A stretch of 64,000 nucleotides of DNA from Erythroxylum novogranatense (GCA_029891385.1 CM057224.1:40102005-40166004), one strand, 5' to 3'. Positions 41,866 to 53,559 are shown, counted from the first letter of the stretch. Made by a program: numbers and translations. The notes: generated by a model not told the origin, from the letters alone.

Positions 41866-43509
41866 GTGGGCGCCTTCGATGCATCCAGAGGTGAACATTC
41901 GGGGAGACCAGGAGGCGGGGCACCAACTAGGGTGTTTGCAATGACTCGGGAGGATGCAGAGACCGCTCCAGATGTTGTTACTGGTACGGTTAAGTTATTT
42001 GTTGATGATGTGATTGCTTTGATTGATCCGGGTTCTACTCATTCGTTTGTTTCTTCGAGTAAAACTGTGTGTGGTAGCAATTTGAGTCTGTTGGATACTT
42101 CGCTAATGATGAGTACTCCAATCTGCCAGTATATTATTATCAGTCAAGTGTATAGAGAGTGTGAGATATGTATTGGTGGGGAACTTCTAGTAGTGGATTT
42201 AATGCCATTGAAGATGGGAGGATTGGATGTAATTTTGGATATGGATACCTGAGAGAAGTACAATGCCCGACTGGATTGTAAGCAAAAGACAGTAGAATTT
42301 GAATTGGATGACGGCAGAAGAGTGGTGTTTACTGGGGACAGAAAAGCAAGTCCGCCCAGAATTGTTTCAGCTTTGACAGCAGAAAAGATGATGAGGAAGG
42401 GATGTGAGGCATTTTTGGCCTATGTGGTAGACACAAGAGCAGATAGAGGGCAGATGGAGGATATTCCATTAGTCAGGGAATTCTCGGATGTCTTTCCCGA
42501 GGAATTACCAAGACTACCGCCACCTAGGGAAATTGAGTTTTCCATTGAGCTTCTTTCAGGTACTGCACCGATTTCAATTCTGCCTTACCGGATGGCTCCG
42601 GCGGAATTGAAGGAGCTTAAAGAGCAGTTGAAGGAGTTGTTGGAAAAAGGGTACATAAGGCCGAGCTCTTCACCTCGGGGAGCTCCTGTCCTTTTTGTGA
42701 AGAAGAAAGATGGATCGTTGAGGATGTGTGTAGACTACCGGAAGCTTAATCAGGTCACTATGAAGAACAGGTATCTGCTCCCACGCACAGATGATCTGTT
42801 TGATCAATTGAAAGGGGCGAAAGTCTTCTTTAAGATAGACTTGAGATCGGGTTACCATCAGTTGAGGATAAAGGAGTCGGATGTGCCAAAAACTGCTTTC
42901 AGAATACGGTATGGGCATTTTGAGTTTTTAGTTATGCCCTTTGGATTGAAAAATGCTCCTGTAGCCTTTATGGATTTGATGAATCGAGTCTTTAAGCCGT
43001 TCTTGGATCAATTTATCATTTTCTTTATTGATGATATATTGGTTTATTCCAAGAGTGATAAGGAGCATGAAGAGCATTTGAGAATTTCTTTGGAGACATT
43101 GAGGAGAAATGAGCTGTATGCAAATTTTGATAAATGTAAATTTTGGCTGAGAGAAGTTGCATTTCTTGGACATGTAATCTCAGAACAAGGAGTGCATATG
43201 GATCTAAAGAAAATAGAAGCTGTGGTGAATTGGGAAGCACCGAAGCATGTAGCAGAGGTGATGAGTTTTCTGGGTCTGGCAGGTTATTATAGGAGGTTCG
43301 TGGAAGGATTCTCCATGATAGCTGCTCCGATGAAGAAGTTATTGAGAAAGAATCAGAAGTTTACTTGGAGTGATGAATGCCAGAAGAGCTTTGAGGAGCT
43401 CAAGCACAGATTGACAAGTGTTTCGATTTTGATTCTGCCTACTGAAGATGAGGGCTATATCGTGTATAGTGATGCTTTGAGGAAGGTTCTTGGTTGTGTA
43501 TTGATGTAG
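41866..43509 (+). pseudogene. Tekay pol: protease and reverse transcriptase
   Basis: The pol frame runs from about 41866. The protease shows VIALIDPGSTHSFVSS, with Asp-Pro-Gly in place of the usual Asp-Ser/Thr-Gly, and LDVILDMD before a TGA at 42250. RT follows: [57 protein letters not shown] and the catalytic [10 protein letters not shown] near 43025, then [20 protein letters not shown] and [13 protein letters not shown] at 43507 (where CAG fits) separates the start of RNase H. No frameshift is needed over this span. Confidence 0.92.
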
Positions 43510-43959
43510 GGAGACAGGGTGATAGCTTATGCTTTAAGGCAATTGAATCCATATGAGTTGAACTATTCGACACATGATTTGGAGTTGGCAGCCGTGATCT
43601 TTGCCTTGAAAATTTGGAGGCATTATCTATATGGAGTTCAGATGAGGATCTTTACCGATCATAAGAGTCTCAAGTACTTGCTGAACCAGAAAGAATTGAA
43701 TATGAGACAGAGAAGGTGGATCGAGTTGTTTAAGGATTATGACTTGCTGATTGAATATCATCTAGGCAAGGCCAATGTAGTGGCGGATGCTTTGAGTAGG
43801 AAGTCTTCAATTGCTCATGTTCGGACAATTTACTTGCCTTTATTGGAAGAGATGGCCAAGCTTAAGATAAGTTTGAAGCAGGAAGAGCCGGATTGCCTTC
43901 TAGCTAACTTCCGAGTGAGATCGATTCTCAGGGAGAAAGTTAGAGAGTTGCAGGCATAA
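43510..43959 (+). pseudogene. Tekay pol: RNase H
   Basis: Same frame as the RT. The domain starts before the TAG ([13 protein letters not shown]) and goes on with [59 protein letters not shown] and [10 protein letters not shown], so the acidic active-site residues are present. It ends at TAA 43957, where CAA would fit, and the same frame continues into integrase. Confidence 0.9.
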
Positions 43960-43968
43960 GATGTAGAT

Positions 43969-45213
43969 TTGAGCAAACTCCGAGAGGAAATTCGAAATGG
44001 TAAGATTTCTGAGGTAGTAGTAAGGGATGATGGACTTATGATAGTGGGGAATAGGCTTTGTATCCCAGATATCAAGGAGGTAAAAGATGAGATTTTGGAT
44101 GAGTCACACAATGCGCCTTATGCCATGCACCCAGGTAGTACCAGGATGTACAGAGATTTGAGAGAGCATTTTTGGTGGAAGGGCATAAAGAGGGATGTTG
44201 TAGAGTATGTTAGTAGATGCTTAGTGTGTCAGCAAGTCAAGGATGAACACCATGCACCTTCCGGCAAGTTGAGGCCATTGCCTATTCCGGAGTGGAAGTG
44301 GCAGAAGGTGACCATGGATTTTTTGATGGGTTTGCCCAAGACTAGTAGGAAGCATGATGCCATTTGGGTTATTGTGGATCTGTTGACGAAGTCAGCTCAC
44401 TTTCTGGCGATTAAACAGACTGATTCTTTGCATGTGCTAGCAAAGAAGTACATTGATGAGATAGTGAGATTGCATGGGATCCCGGATTCAATTGTCTCTG
44501 ATAGGGATCCTCGATTTACTTTGAGATTTTGGGGAAGTTTGCAGGAAGCTTTGGGTAGTAAGTTGAATTTTAGTACGACTTTTCACCCTCAAACGGATGG
44601 TCAGTCTGAGAGGATCATTCGGACACTTGAGGGAATGCTCAGGGCATGTGTAATGGATTTCAAAGGAGCTTGGGATGAGCATTTGTCATTGGTCGAATTT
44701 GTTTATAATAATTCGTACCATTCGAGCATTCAGATGGCTCCATATGAGGCATTGTATGGAAGGAGATGTAAAACTCTGATCTGTTGGGATGAATAAGGAG
44801 AGAGAAAACTGGTAGGACCAGAATTGATTCAGACTACAGTTGATAAAGTCAATCTGATTAAGCAGCGGCTTAAGGCGGCACAGGATAGGATGAAGAGTTA
44901 CATTGATGCACATCGAAAGGAGATGGAGTATGAAGTCGGCGAGAAAATATTTCTTAAGACGTCTCCTTGGAAAGGAGTAATAAGGTTTGGGAAGAAGGGT
45001 AAGTTGAGTCTGAGGTATGTGGGTCCTTATGAAATTCTTGAGAGGATTGGACCACTTGCCTACAGGTTGGCATTACCTCCAGAATTGTCTCAGATTCATG
45101 ATGTGTTTCATGTTTCTATGTTGAGGAGATATCGATCAGATCCTTCTCATGTTATTCGGGCTGATGAAGTTCAGTTGAGTGGTGATTTGAGCTATGAGGA
45201 GCTTCCAGTGTAG
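43969..45213 (+). pseudogene. Tekay pol: integrase
   Basis: Continues in the pol frame. The zinc-binding HHCC reads HNAPYAMHPGSTRMYRDLRE, then CLVCQQVKDEH. The catalytic core follows: MDFLMGLPKTSRKHDAIWVI, SDRDPRFTLRFW and QTDGQSERIIRTLEGML, giving Asp-Asp-Glu. After a TAA at 44794 the C-terminal domain continues (FLKTSPWKGVIRFGKKGKLS, RYVGPYEIL, HDVFHVSMLRRY), ending at TAG 45211. Confidence 0.92.
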
Positions 45214-45513
45214 ATTTTGGATACAAAAGACAAGGTTCTCCGGAACAAGATGGTTCAGCTAGTCAAAGTTATGTGGAGGAATCATTCGGTGGAAGAGGCC
45301 ACTTGGGAGCCATTGGAAGCCATGAAGGAGAGGTATCCGCATCTCTTTGATGATTCAGGTAATAATTTCGAGAACGAAATTTTTTTTAAGAGGGGGAGAA
45401 ATGTTGGGCCCCAAATTTTTCTAATTGATGTTATTAAGCATGAATTGTGTTCATGGTGTGATTTATGGTTTAATTGGATTAAATTAGAAGTATTAAGGGA
45501 AAATTTAGATTAA
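45214..45513 (+). pseudogene. Tekay pol: chromodomain, reading into the 3' LTR
   Basis: After the TAG at 45211 the frame gives ILDTKDKVLRNKMVQLVKVM, then WRNHSVEEATWEP, an integrase-linked chromodomain of the plant chromovirus type that directs integration to particular chromatin. The usual stop near the polypurine tract is missing, so the frame crosses the tract and the LTR start and ends at 45511-45513, about 110 bases into the LTR. Confidence 0.85.
45389..45401 (+). promoter_or_regulatory. Polypurine tract of the Tekay element
   Basis: AGAGGGGGAGAAA immediately precedes the 3' LTR start TGTTGGG. Confidence 0.85.
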
Positions 45514-47674
45514 GTTGAGTTTATTGCGTTTAAATGAGAATGAAAAGATAAAAATGTTTGAGGGCATTTTGGAAAGATCACTTGAGTTGGATAGGTTAAA
45601 GCTTTGCTAGGAGGGGCAATTTGGTCATTATCCATCCCTTTAGGCTTAAGTGAAAGAAAAGTAGAGGAAAGAAAAAGTGAAGAGAAGAAAGGGAGAGTTG
45701 TCGTGGAGCTTGGGAAGAAGAAGAGAATTAGGGGGTTTCAATCCTAGAGGTTTTTGACGGATTTGAAGCACTTGTCTAGTAATTTTAGTTGTTTTTAATC
45801 TTGTTATGGTTAGATTAAACCCTAGAATCGATTTGCATGTGGTAGAATCGGTTGTTTAGGGATTTTCGAGAAAATGGTTAGAATCCTTGGGTTGTTGATT
45901 TTGTGGCTATTTTTAAGGTTTGAATGAGTTAGAAATGTAGTATTGGACTTGAATCAGGGTTTAGATGTGTTGCATGTGCTTAAGGGACGGATTGAAGTGG
46001 GAAAATGCTGGAAAAATCGAGTTCGGAGACGTTCTCCAGACCCGCACGTTGCGACATGCGAGGAAGGTGTGCACGTCGCGACGTGCGAATTTGTGCATGT
46101 CGCGGCGAGCAGCGGGCTGTTCGTCGAGACGAGCAGCAGACCGTTAATCACGACGAGCAGCGGGCCGTTCGTCGCGACGAGCACGGGCCGTTCGTCTTGA
46201 CGAGTAGCGGGCCGTTCGTCGCTACGAGCATGGCCTTCGTCGCGGCGAGCCCCCAGTTTCCAGCATAGGTAAATTTTGGTATTTTGGGCATATCTTTTGC
46301 TGTGGATGTCCAAATGAGGTGATTTTGGATTCGTTGTGGACTAGAGTCGTAGGGCTACAAGTTTTATGAAGAAAGGAAGTTTGGAATTTTCCTATAAGAT
46401 TCAAAAATTGGGTTGGAAGTCGGATGTAGATTTTTAATGCTTTTACTTTTGATTTTCAAGCTTTTTGAATATTTCTTATGAATATTGTTTGAATGGAAAC
46501 TTGGTTTGCTATAGGAAACTAAGCCGAACTGATTCAATCGCAAGAGGAAGGACAACAGTGAGTTAGATTCTCGAGCGATATTAGGTGGGTAATATATTTA
46601 TGGTTGTTGTGTGTATGGGCAAATGTGTATGCTTGTTTGCATATGTGTGACATTGCTGCAAATGAATTGTGATTTTGATTACGAAATGCTTTGCAATTAT
46701 TATGGCATTTTGCAAGATTGAAAATTATGAAAGCTCAATAAAATGATTTGAGCATGAAATGAATGATTATGTGCTTTGTTTGGGCGAGAGAGGAACGTTT
46801 CATTAGTCACGTGCACGTCGACGTATAGCCTTCTCCCGGCTGCCCGCTTGAGGCCATGAGATCCTGAGAAATCAGACTCATTTCGTTCATGGTTTAAACT
46901 TCGGTTTATCCGTTTTGTTCCACGGAACTCTCGAGCCATTTTTTGTGCATACATTATTGATTTGTTGGGCATGACGCATGTTAATTGTTATATCGTGAAA
47001 TCACATGACAAATTATTGCGATGATTGTAAATTAATAAGTGTTGACTTATTTATGCTTGTATATACATATATATGCTTGAATGTGTGGCTTGTTGCTAAT
47101 GACTATAAATGTATATGCCACTGAGCTTCGCAGCTCACCCTATTATCTCCCACTCCTCAGGTGCAGAACGAGTCGAACGTTGACCCTTGCAAGGCATCGG
47201 AAACTCCAGGATAGTTAGAAGCTTTTGTATTAAGTTAGTACTTTTGGTTAGTCTTCCAAGCATTTCATCATTGAGCATTCTCATGTATTTTGGATTTAAA
47301 CTTTGATATGTATTGTGTTATAGTGAGAATGTTTGTTTAATTTATTCGAATTGTAATGGCATGAAATTCTTCTGTTTATATAGGAGATTAACTCAAAATG
47401 CATGTGTAGGTGATAAATGGATATATATGTGTGTTTGTATAAGTTTTGCATAGATGTTGGGGATCGGGTCCAATTTCGGGGAGCTCGCTGAGGCGAGGCC
47501 AAGTTTCACCGCGGCGAACCATTGCAGAGAGGCGCTCGCCGCGACGAGGCCCCCCTCTTTCCTGCTGCTGTTTTCCTTCTGATTTGCTCGCTTTCGTTTC
47601 TCCCTTTACGCGCCCCTACCCGGCATCCCCGAGAGGCCACCTCGGGATAGGGAGTTCGGGACCTGGGCCCAACA
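45402..47674 (+). repeat. 3' LTR of the Tekay element
   Basis: Matches 38288-40504 with about 3% differences and indels. It is longer because of the extra minisatellite units and GC-rich text near 47500-47560. Ends GGGCCCAACA. Confidence 0.95.
46104..46250. repeat. GC-rich 24-base minisatellite in the 3' LTR
   Basis: Five units of CGAGCAGCGGGCCGTTCGTC-type sequence plus a shortened unit; three units are present in the 5' LTR. Confidence 0.85.
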
Positions 47675-47870
47675 TAAATCCTCTATTCATCCACAGTCCT
47701 GAGTTGTTGTTCCTTCAAGAAAATCAATGAGAATTATTAACTTGAGTTTGGAAAAATGGAAGTGTTATACCAAAAATAAATAAATGAACTAAAAAGAAAA
47801 GAAAAGAAAATTGGGTTGCCTCCCAATAAGCACTTTTTTAAAGTCCGTAGCTATACTTTGAATTCTTCTC
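47675..47870 (-). other. Athila/Tat 3' untranslated region, right part
   Basis: Continues 38077-38287 across the nested Tekay. Contains GGGTTGCCTCCCAATAAGC, a common sequence just after pol in this clade. TAAAT at 47675-47679 is the right target-duplication copy. Confidence 0.6.
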
Positions 47871-48960
47871 TCAAGGCTTTGGATTAGAAAGGGAGTAAAC
47901 TGTCCTTTTCTCGATTTGAGCTCCAACAATATATGGCTTTAAACGTTGTTTATTGACCTTGAAAACTCCAATTTTTGGGTCTTCTATCTCTATTTCTCCG
48001 TAAGGAAAAACCTTCACCATTTTGAAAGGCCCCGACCATCGAGATTTTAGCTTTCTAGGAAATATTTTCAGCCTTGAATTGAAGAGTAGCACCAAATCTC
48101 CTTCTTTGAATTCCCTCCTTACAAGGTTCTTATCATGCCATCTTTTAATTTGTTCCTTGTAGATTCTGACACTTTCATAAGCGTTATGCCTTAACTTATC
48201 CAACTCGTTCAGTTGCAATAATCTTTTAGCACCTGCTTCTTTAAAATCCATATTCAGCTTCCTTATTGCCCAATAAGCTTTGTGTTCAAATTCCACTGGA
48301 AGATGGCAAGACTTCCCAAAAACTAGTCTATATGGAGTTGTCCCTATAGGGGTCTTGTATGTTGTCCTGTATGCCCACAGAGAATCATCAAGCCTCAAAG
48401 ACCAGTCCTTCCTTGATGAATTAACAGTCTTCTCCAATATAGATTTGATCTCCGGGTTAGAAATTTCAGCTTGACCGTTAGCTTGAGGATGGTAAGGTAA
48501 TGCTTGCTTATGGTAAACCCCATATTTCTTCAGCAAATTCTCGAAGGAACGGTTGACAAAGTGAGTCCCTCGATCACTTAATATGGCCCTCAGGGTTCCA
48601 AACCTTGTGAAAATGTTCTTCTTAAGGAATTTTAGCACCACTTTTGTGTCACAAGTTGGACAAGCAACATCTTCTACCCATTTCGAGACGTAATCTACTC
48701 CCAACAAAATACACTTGTTACCAAAAGAAGGTGGAAAAGGCCCCATGAAGTCCAATGCCCACATGTCAAAGAGTTCCACTTCCAAAATTCCTTGCATTGG
48801 CATCTCATGCTTCCTTGAAATGGTTCCAGTTCTTTGAGATCGGTCACATGCTTGAGCAAAATTCATTGCATCCCAAAAAAGTGTTGGCCCATAAAATCCT
48901 TCTTATAGCACCTTGGCTGCTGTCTTTTCTGAACTAAAATGTCCTCCATAAGGTGAGGAA
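47871..48960 (-). pseudogene. Athila/Tat integrase
   Basis: Minus strand. The zinc domain (CHSSPYGGHFSSEKTAAKVL, then ACDRSQRTG) sits at about 48960-48830. Its last Cys is Ser here and a stop splits it. The core at 48866-47871 is open for 331 codons: [43 protein letters not shown] and [11 protein letters not shown], so the Asp-Asp-Glu triad is present. The C-terminal part includes [20 protein letters not shown]. The HEMP-ILEVE-FD-W--DFMGPFP pattern marks the Athila/Tat clade. Confidence 0.88.
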
Positions 48961-49090
48961 TGACAATTCATTAACACTTCTTCAGCTTCCTTGCTTGGCA
49001 AATATCGCCTAATAATTCCATCATTGCATCTCCAGAATAAATATGGCTCCTCCCACATGTAATACTTCAAATCTGAGAAAATTTCTTCCT

Positions 49091-49560
49091 CTATTGGTAG
49101 GACAAATCAGGTGGTGTAATTCCAGTGAGCAAGTAATTCACGAAGTCTGCGTACCAAGGAACAATGGAAGGTATAACTGCTGCTAATTCTTGAACAGCAC
49201 AACATAACTCATTCAGATCTGCACAGTCTATTCGTTGGGTACCTGTAAGAAAAAACAAATTCTCATCACAAAAATTATCATCTATATCCAACTGATGAGT
49301 TGAGTTTGAAAGCCTCGATAGATGATCTGCAACCACGTTCTCTGCTCCCTTCTTGTCTTTGATCTCCAAATCAAATTCTTGAAGGAGAAGTATCCACCGT
49401 ATTAGCCTTGGTTTAGCTTCTTTCTTTGCAAGTAGGTACCTAATAACGACATGATCTGAATAGATAACTACGTTGGAATCAACTATGTAGGACCTAAACT
49501 TGTCCACCGCAAACACCACAGCTAGGAGTTCCTTTTCAGTAGTCACGTAGTTCAATTGTG
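49091..49560 (-). pseudogene. Athila/Tat RNase H
   Basis: Minus-strand frame of 154 codons with [52 protein letters not shown] and [11 protein letters not shown] frameshift at about 49555 separates it from the RT, whose end (CDASDFAVGAVLMQ) carries the first RNase H Asp. Confidence 0.85.
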
Positions 49561-50479
49561 CGTCATTGAGTGTTTTACTTGCATAGCATGAACTACTTTA
49601 TCCTTTCTTTGCATAAGCACAGCTCCTACAGCAAAATCAGAGGCATCACACATAATTTCAAATGGTAAAGACCAATCTGGAGGTTGAAGAATTGGAGCAG
49701 AAATTAAAGCTTCTTTTAACCTGCGAAAAGAATTCAAAAAGGCATCATCAATCACAAAAGGGACATCAGTATTCAATAGATTTGTCAAAGGCATAGCTAT
49801 TTTAGAAAAATCTTTGATAAATCTTCTATAAAAATCGGCATGCCCTAAAAAACTTCTAACTTCCTTAACCGAGGTAGGCAGAGGCAAATTTGATATCACT
49901 TCGGTCTTAGCCTTGTCTACCTCAATTCCTCGATTAGAAACAAGATGACCAAGTACTATCCCTTCTTGCACCATAAAATGGCACTTTTCCCAGTTTAATA
50001 CAAGGTCCACTTCTTCATACCTACTCAAAACTTTGCCAAGGTTAGATAAACATGAGTCAAATGAAACCCCATATACTAAAAAATCATCTATGAAAACTTT
50101 CATAATTTCCTCAATAAAATCAGAAAAGATTACCATCATGCACCTTTGAAAGGTAGTTGGGGGCATTACATAGACCAAACGGCATCCTTCGATAAGCAAA
50201 GGTACCGTAAGGGCATGTAAATGTCATTTTTTCTTGATCATTAGGGTGAATAGGAATTTGGAAGAAACCATAATAACCATCCAAATAATAGAAGTAATCA
50301 TGATTAGCTAACCTCTCTAACATTTGATCAATAAAGGGTAAAGGGAAATGATCCTTACGTGTGACTTTATTTAATTTCCTATAATCTATACACACACGCC
50401 AACCTATTATAGTTCTAGTTGGAATCAGCTCATTATTATCATTTCTTACCACTGTCATACCTCCCCTTTTTAGGGACAC
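49552..50479 (-). pseudogene. Athila/Tat reverse transcriptase
   Basis: Two overlapping minus-strand frames. 50479-50120 has GWRVCIDYRKLNKVTRKDHF, YYLDGYYGFFQIPI, TFTCPYGTFAYRRMPFGLCN. After a frameshift near 50160, 50199-49552 has TFQRCMMVIFSDFIEEIMKV, the catalytic FIDDFLVYG, then VLNWEKCHFMVQEGIVLGH and VRSFLGHADFYRRFIKDFSK. The catalytic Asp residues are kept, but the frameshift makes it inactive. Confidence 0.88.
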
Positions 50480-50495
50480 AATGGACCGGACTTAC

Positions 50496-50870
50496 CTATG
50501 TATTGTCGAAAATCGGATAGATAATTCCTGCAGCTAGAAGTTTAAGCACTTCTTTCTCCACGACGTCTTTCATATTTGGGTTGAACTTTCTTTGATGTTC
50601 CCAAACTGACTTTGCATCTTCCTCCAAATTGATCCGATGCATACAAAAAGTTGGACTTATTCCCTTCAAATCTGAAATTTGGTAGCCAATCGCTTTCCTA
50701 TACTCTCTCAAGACCTTCATTAATTTTTCAATCTGCACAGTACTTAAATTTGCATTAACAATGACTGGATAAGTACTATTGGGTCCCAAAAATTCATACC
50801 TGAGATTGGAGGGTAGGGGCTTTAGTTCAACAGTTGGTGGCTCTTCTTGTTTCAAATGCAGTGCGGTGTT
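50496..50870 (-). pseudogene. Athila/Tat RT N-terminal part
   Basis: Minus-strand frame with LKPLPSNLRYEFLGPNSTYP, then KLMKVLREYRKAIGYQISDL and CMHRINLEEDAKSVWEHQRK, ending LLAAGIIYPI before a stop. This linker between protease and RT is typical of gypsy pol. A frameshift or stop near 50490 separates it from the rest. Confidence 0.82.
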
Positions 50871-50945
50871 TTGTTACGACAAAGATAAGTTGTTAAGCTT
50901 TTACGCACGAGTTATCTTTGCTAGTGTCTGCAGCAACTTTGAAAT

Positions 50946-51440
50946 TTATGGCTGATTGGTTCCTGCTGAAATTGAATGCACTAGAAAATTTTCCAACAAA
51001 TCATTAGGTTTAGACTTCCTAAATTGACTTCTAACCTCCTTATCAACTCTATCAGCCCTAAAACATGAATCGCCATCATCTTTTTCCTTAATTGCCCTTC
51101 CTAAATTAAATTCGACTTTTTCCTCCCCAACTTTCAATGTCATTCTCCCATTCTTGACATCTATAATAGCTCCCGCAGTAGCAAGAAAAGGTCTCCCTAA
51201 GATAATGGGTATATTTGTATCTTCTTCCATCTCCAAAACCACAAAATCTATTGGGATAAAGAAATTCCCTATTTTCAAAGGTATATTTTACAAAATACCT
51301 TGAGGGTACTTGATTGACTTATCAGCTAGTTGGAGGGAAATTGTAGTAGGCTTAAGTTCTCCTATATTAATCTTTTGACATATAAAAAGAGGTAGGAGAC
51401 TTACACTTGCACCGATGTTTGTGCTTCCGATTTTTTTAAA
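50946..51440 (-). pseudogene. Athila/Tat protease, truncated
   Basis: Minus strand: IGSTNIGASVSLLPLFICQK, then LKPTTISLQLADKSIKYPQG, a stop at 51288, then FFIPIDFVVLEMEE and IPIILGRPFLATAGAIID. The family motif before GAS (an Asp-Leu/Gly-Ala-Ser active site) reads NIGAS, so the catalytic Asp looks lost. The frame ends at the joint with the 5' LTR near 51463, so gag and the protease start are deleted. Confidence 0.8.
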
Positions 51441-51462
51441 GGTATATTTCCAATTGCCATGC

Positions 51463-53276
51463 GTGTTTTTTATTCTCCCAATTAAAACCTTCGCCGCCAC
51501 TCATCAATCTGCATCCTTTGTCAATTAAAAACCTAAACATGAAACGTTCCCTCCTTTAAAATGTCACCTTGGTCTGCGTTTTGAGCTTTTTTTTCTGGAC
51601 CTTCTGCTGTTGTGTGTTTTGCTCTTCCATGTGCTGCCGTTTTGTTCTTGTCTTTATTCACCTGCAGCTACAACTTCTCATGTTTGATTTGAAACCAAAT
51701 TTCATTTTTTTAATGAAAAAAATCAGAAAATAAAATAAATAATAAAATAAATAAAAATAAATAAATAAACCTAAAAATGCTACTAAAATGGATGAATGGA
51801 TATGTAAAATAAATACAAATATGACCTAAATACCTATATGAATTGGATTAAACAAATGCCCCCAAACTCGAACCTTTGCTTGTCCCCAAGCAAAATAAAG
51901 ATTGAGAAAACGTTTTCAAAGCTGCTCATCCAAGGATTCATAAAAACTGTAAATCCAAGATCTCAAATTCACTTTTAGCCTTTCCGTTCAAACTGTTCCC
52001 ACCTTCATGGTACAAGAAACTAAGAAATTACTCAAGCCAATATTCCTTTAACCTTTGATCTATTATGGGAAACCCTCATCTTGTAAAAAGCAAAGAAAAC
52101 AAAAGTAGTTTTCACAACAACTTATAACTCAAATATCTCATACATAATGATGATATAGTTAATTAACCAATCCCATAGGCAAGACATCCTAACCTATCTC
52201 CACTAATGTAGCACTTATTAATGAAGGATCAATAGGTCTTACTAGGTTGTAATGGGGCTATTGGGTGTGTAATGTGGGTTTGAAGCAAAGAAAGGGGAAA
52301 TAAAGGCTAAAAAAAATTGAGGAATGATTGTTTAAAACATGCAAATGTAGAAAACATGCATAAATTCAATGTATTTTTTTTTCTCTTTTTTTCATTTTTT
52401 TCATTTTTTTAATAAATAAGGGAATATAGAATTGACATCCAAATATCTCAAATGATTACAAGCTCCCATTTCCAAATGCATTCGAATAGGCTTTGGTCCA
52501 CATATAAACAACATCAAGCCTCCACAAATTAGGACAACTTCCCCCAAACTCTTTTCATTGCATATTTTGGGGCTTTAAATATCTTTTTTTCATAGTTGGG
52601 AACAGACAAACAGCTCTTGGATTCAATTCTTTTCTTTTTTTTTTTTTTTCTTTTTTCTTCTTTTTTTTACATCAAAATTATACACATTTCAAAACATCAC
52701 AAATCTTAAACAATCAAACCACATAAAAGGGTAGGGAATTTAGGTCTTAGGCTTGGTTTAATTAAGGGTGCTAAGGAAAATGAGGATAATGTGTAAGGCT
52801 CAAAAGGGGTTCCAAGGAAAATAAGGGTGAGTAAGTTAAAAGTCATTTAGGCTAGATAATAAAGAACGGTGCCTAAATCATTTCCTTCTTTAATAAATGC
52901 TAAGATTTCACCTCGATAGGATTGGAAAGCTTGTTCTAGGATTGGTGAGATATCAAAAAGTTATAAATTGCCAAGGAATTTTCTTTTAAGTTCTCTAAAC
53001 GTCTAACAAGAATTAGGAAGATCTCCAATTAAATGAACATAAACAAAAGTAAATTCCTAAGATTCTTGCACCAATTAGGAACTTTCCAATCCACAGCCCA
53101 GTCTAAAAGTAGATTCAATTGCTTTTCAAAACAATTCCTATTCATCCATGGATAAGGCAGAAATTTTTTTGTTTTTGATTTTTTTATTTATATGCCATGA
53201 ATGCCATGAATGAATGAGTAAATACTAATGCATGTAAAAGATTTGCAAAAGAAGAAGAAAACAAAAATTTTAGTCA
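51463..53276 (-). repeat. 5' LTR of the Athila/Tat element, shortened
   Basis: About 98% identical by eye to 36275-38076, but lacking the counterpart of 35127-36275. It ends TTTTAGTCA at 53276 and joins pol directly at about 51463 without a primer site. Confidence 0.75.
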
Positions 53277-53500
53277 TTAACCCTCCTTATTTCATATTGT
53301 TTTGCTTTAATAAATGAAGTTTTACATTAACTATAGTGTCCACCTTGAATTATCAATCTCTCTTTTTTTATATGCTAATTACTTCATTCGATTTTATGCC
53401 TAATTCATATGAAATTTGACCATTATTACCTTACCAATTATAACTTGATACAACCTTAGCAACTTAACATCACCTACCATATAAGTGATACATATTGGAG
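53277..53500. other. AT-rich spacer
   Basis: Short flank right of the Athila/Tat element; nothing recognised. Confidence 0.3.
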
Positions 53501-53559
53501 GAGAAAAACAAAACTAAAGTTTTAAAGAGGTATATTTATATAGTTTAATGGAAATTAGT

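Larger units (their letters stand above)
38288..47674 (+). mobile_element. Tekay-type chromovirus (Ty3/gypsy), complete but defective
   Basis: A 9.39-kb element with LTRs 38288-40504 and 45402-47674, primer site at 40509, gag with two zinc knuckles, pol in gypsy order (PR-RT-RH-IN), a C-terminal chromodomain and a polypurine tract. The flanks are CAAAT and TAAAT, a target duplication with one C/T change. The chromodomain (WRNHSVEEATWEP) places it in the chromoviruses, and LTR size and sequence fit Tekay/Del. By eye the LTRs differ at about 3% of positions. Pol stays in one frame but has five stops, and gag is frameshifted, so it is not autonomous. It lies inside the 3' untranslated part of the Athila/Tat element. 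Confidence 0.95.
35127..53276 (-). mobile_element. Athila/Tat-type gypsy element, truncated, with nested Tekay
   Basis: On the minus strand it has a 3' LTR of about 2.95 kb (35127-38076), pol (protease to integrase, 51440-47871) and a shortened 5' LTR (51463-53276). The 1.8 kb shared by the two LTRs (36275-38076 and 51463-53276) is about 98% identical by eye. A polypurine tract (minus-strand TTTGGGGGGG, at about 38077-38090) abuts the 3' LTR start. The GGGTTGCCTCCCAATAAGC text downstream of pol is typical of Athila/Tat elements. Gag, the primer site and part of the 5' LTR are gone. Excluding the nested Tekay it is about 8.8 kb. Confidence 0.8.

Noticed and set aside
45943..46313. Same set of ORFs in the 3' LTR
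   Set aside because: Same minisatellite; the frames differ between the two LTRs because the unit number differs.
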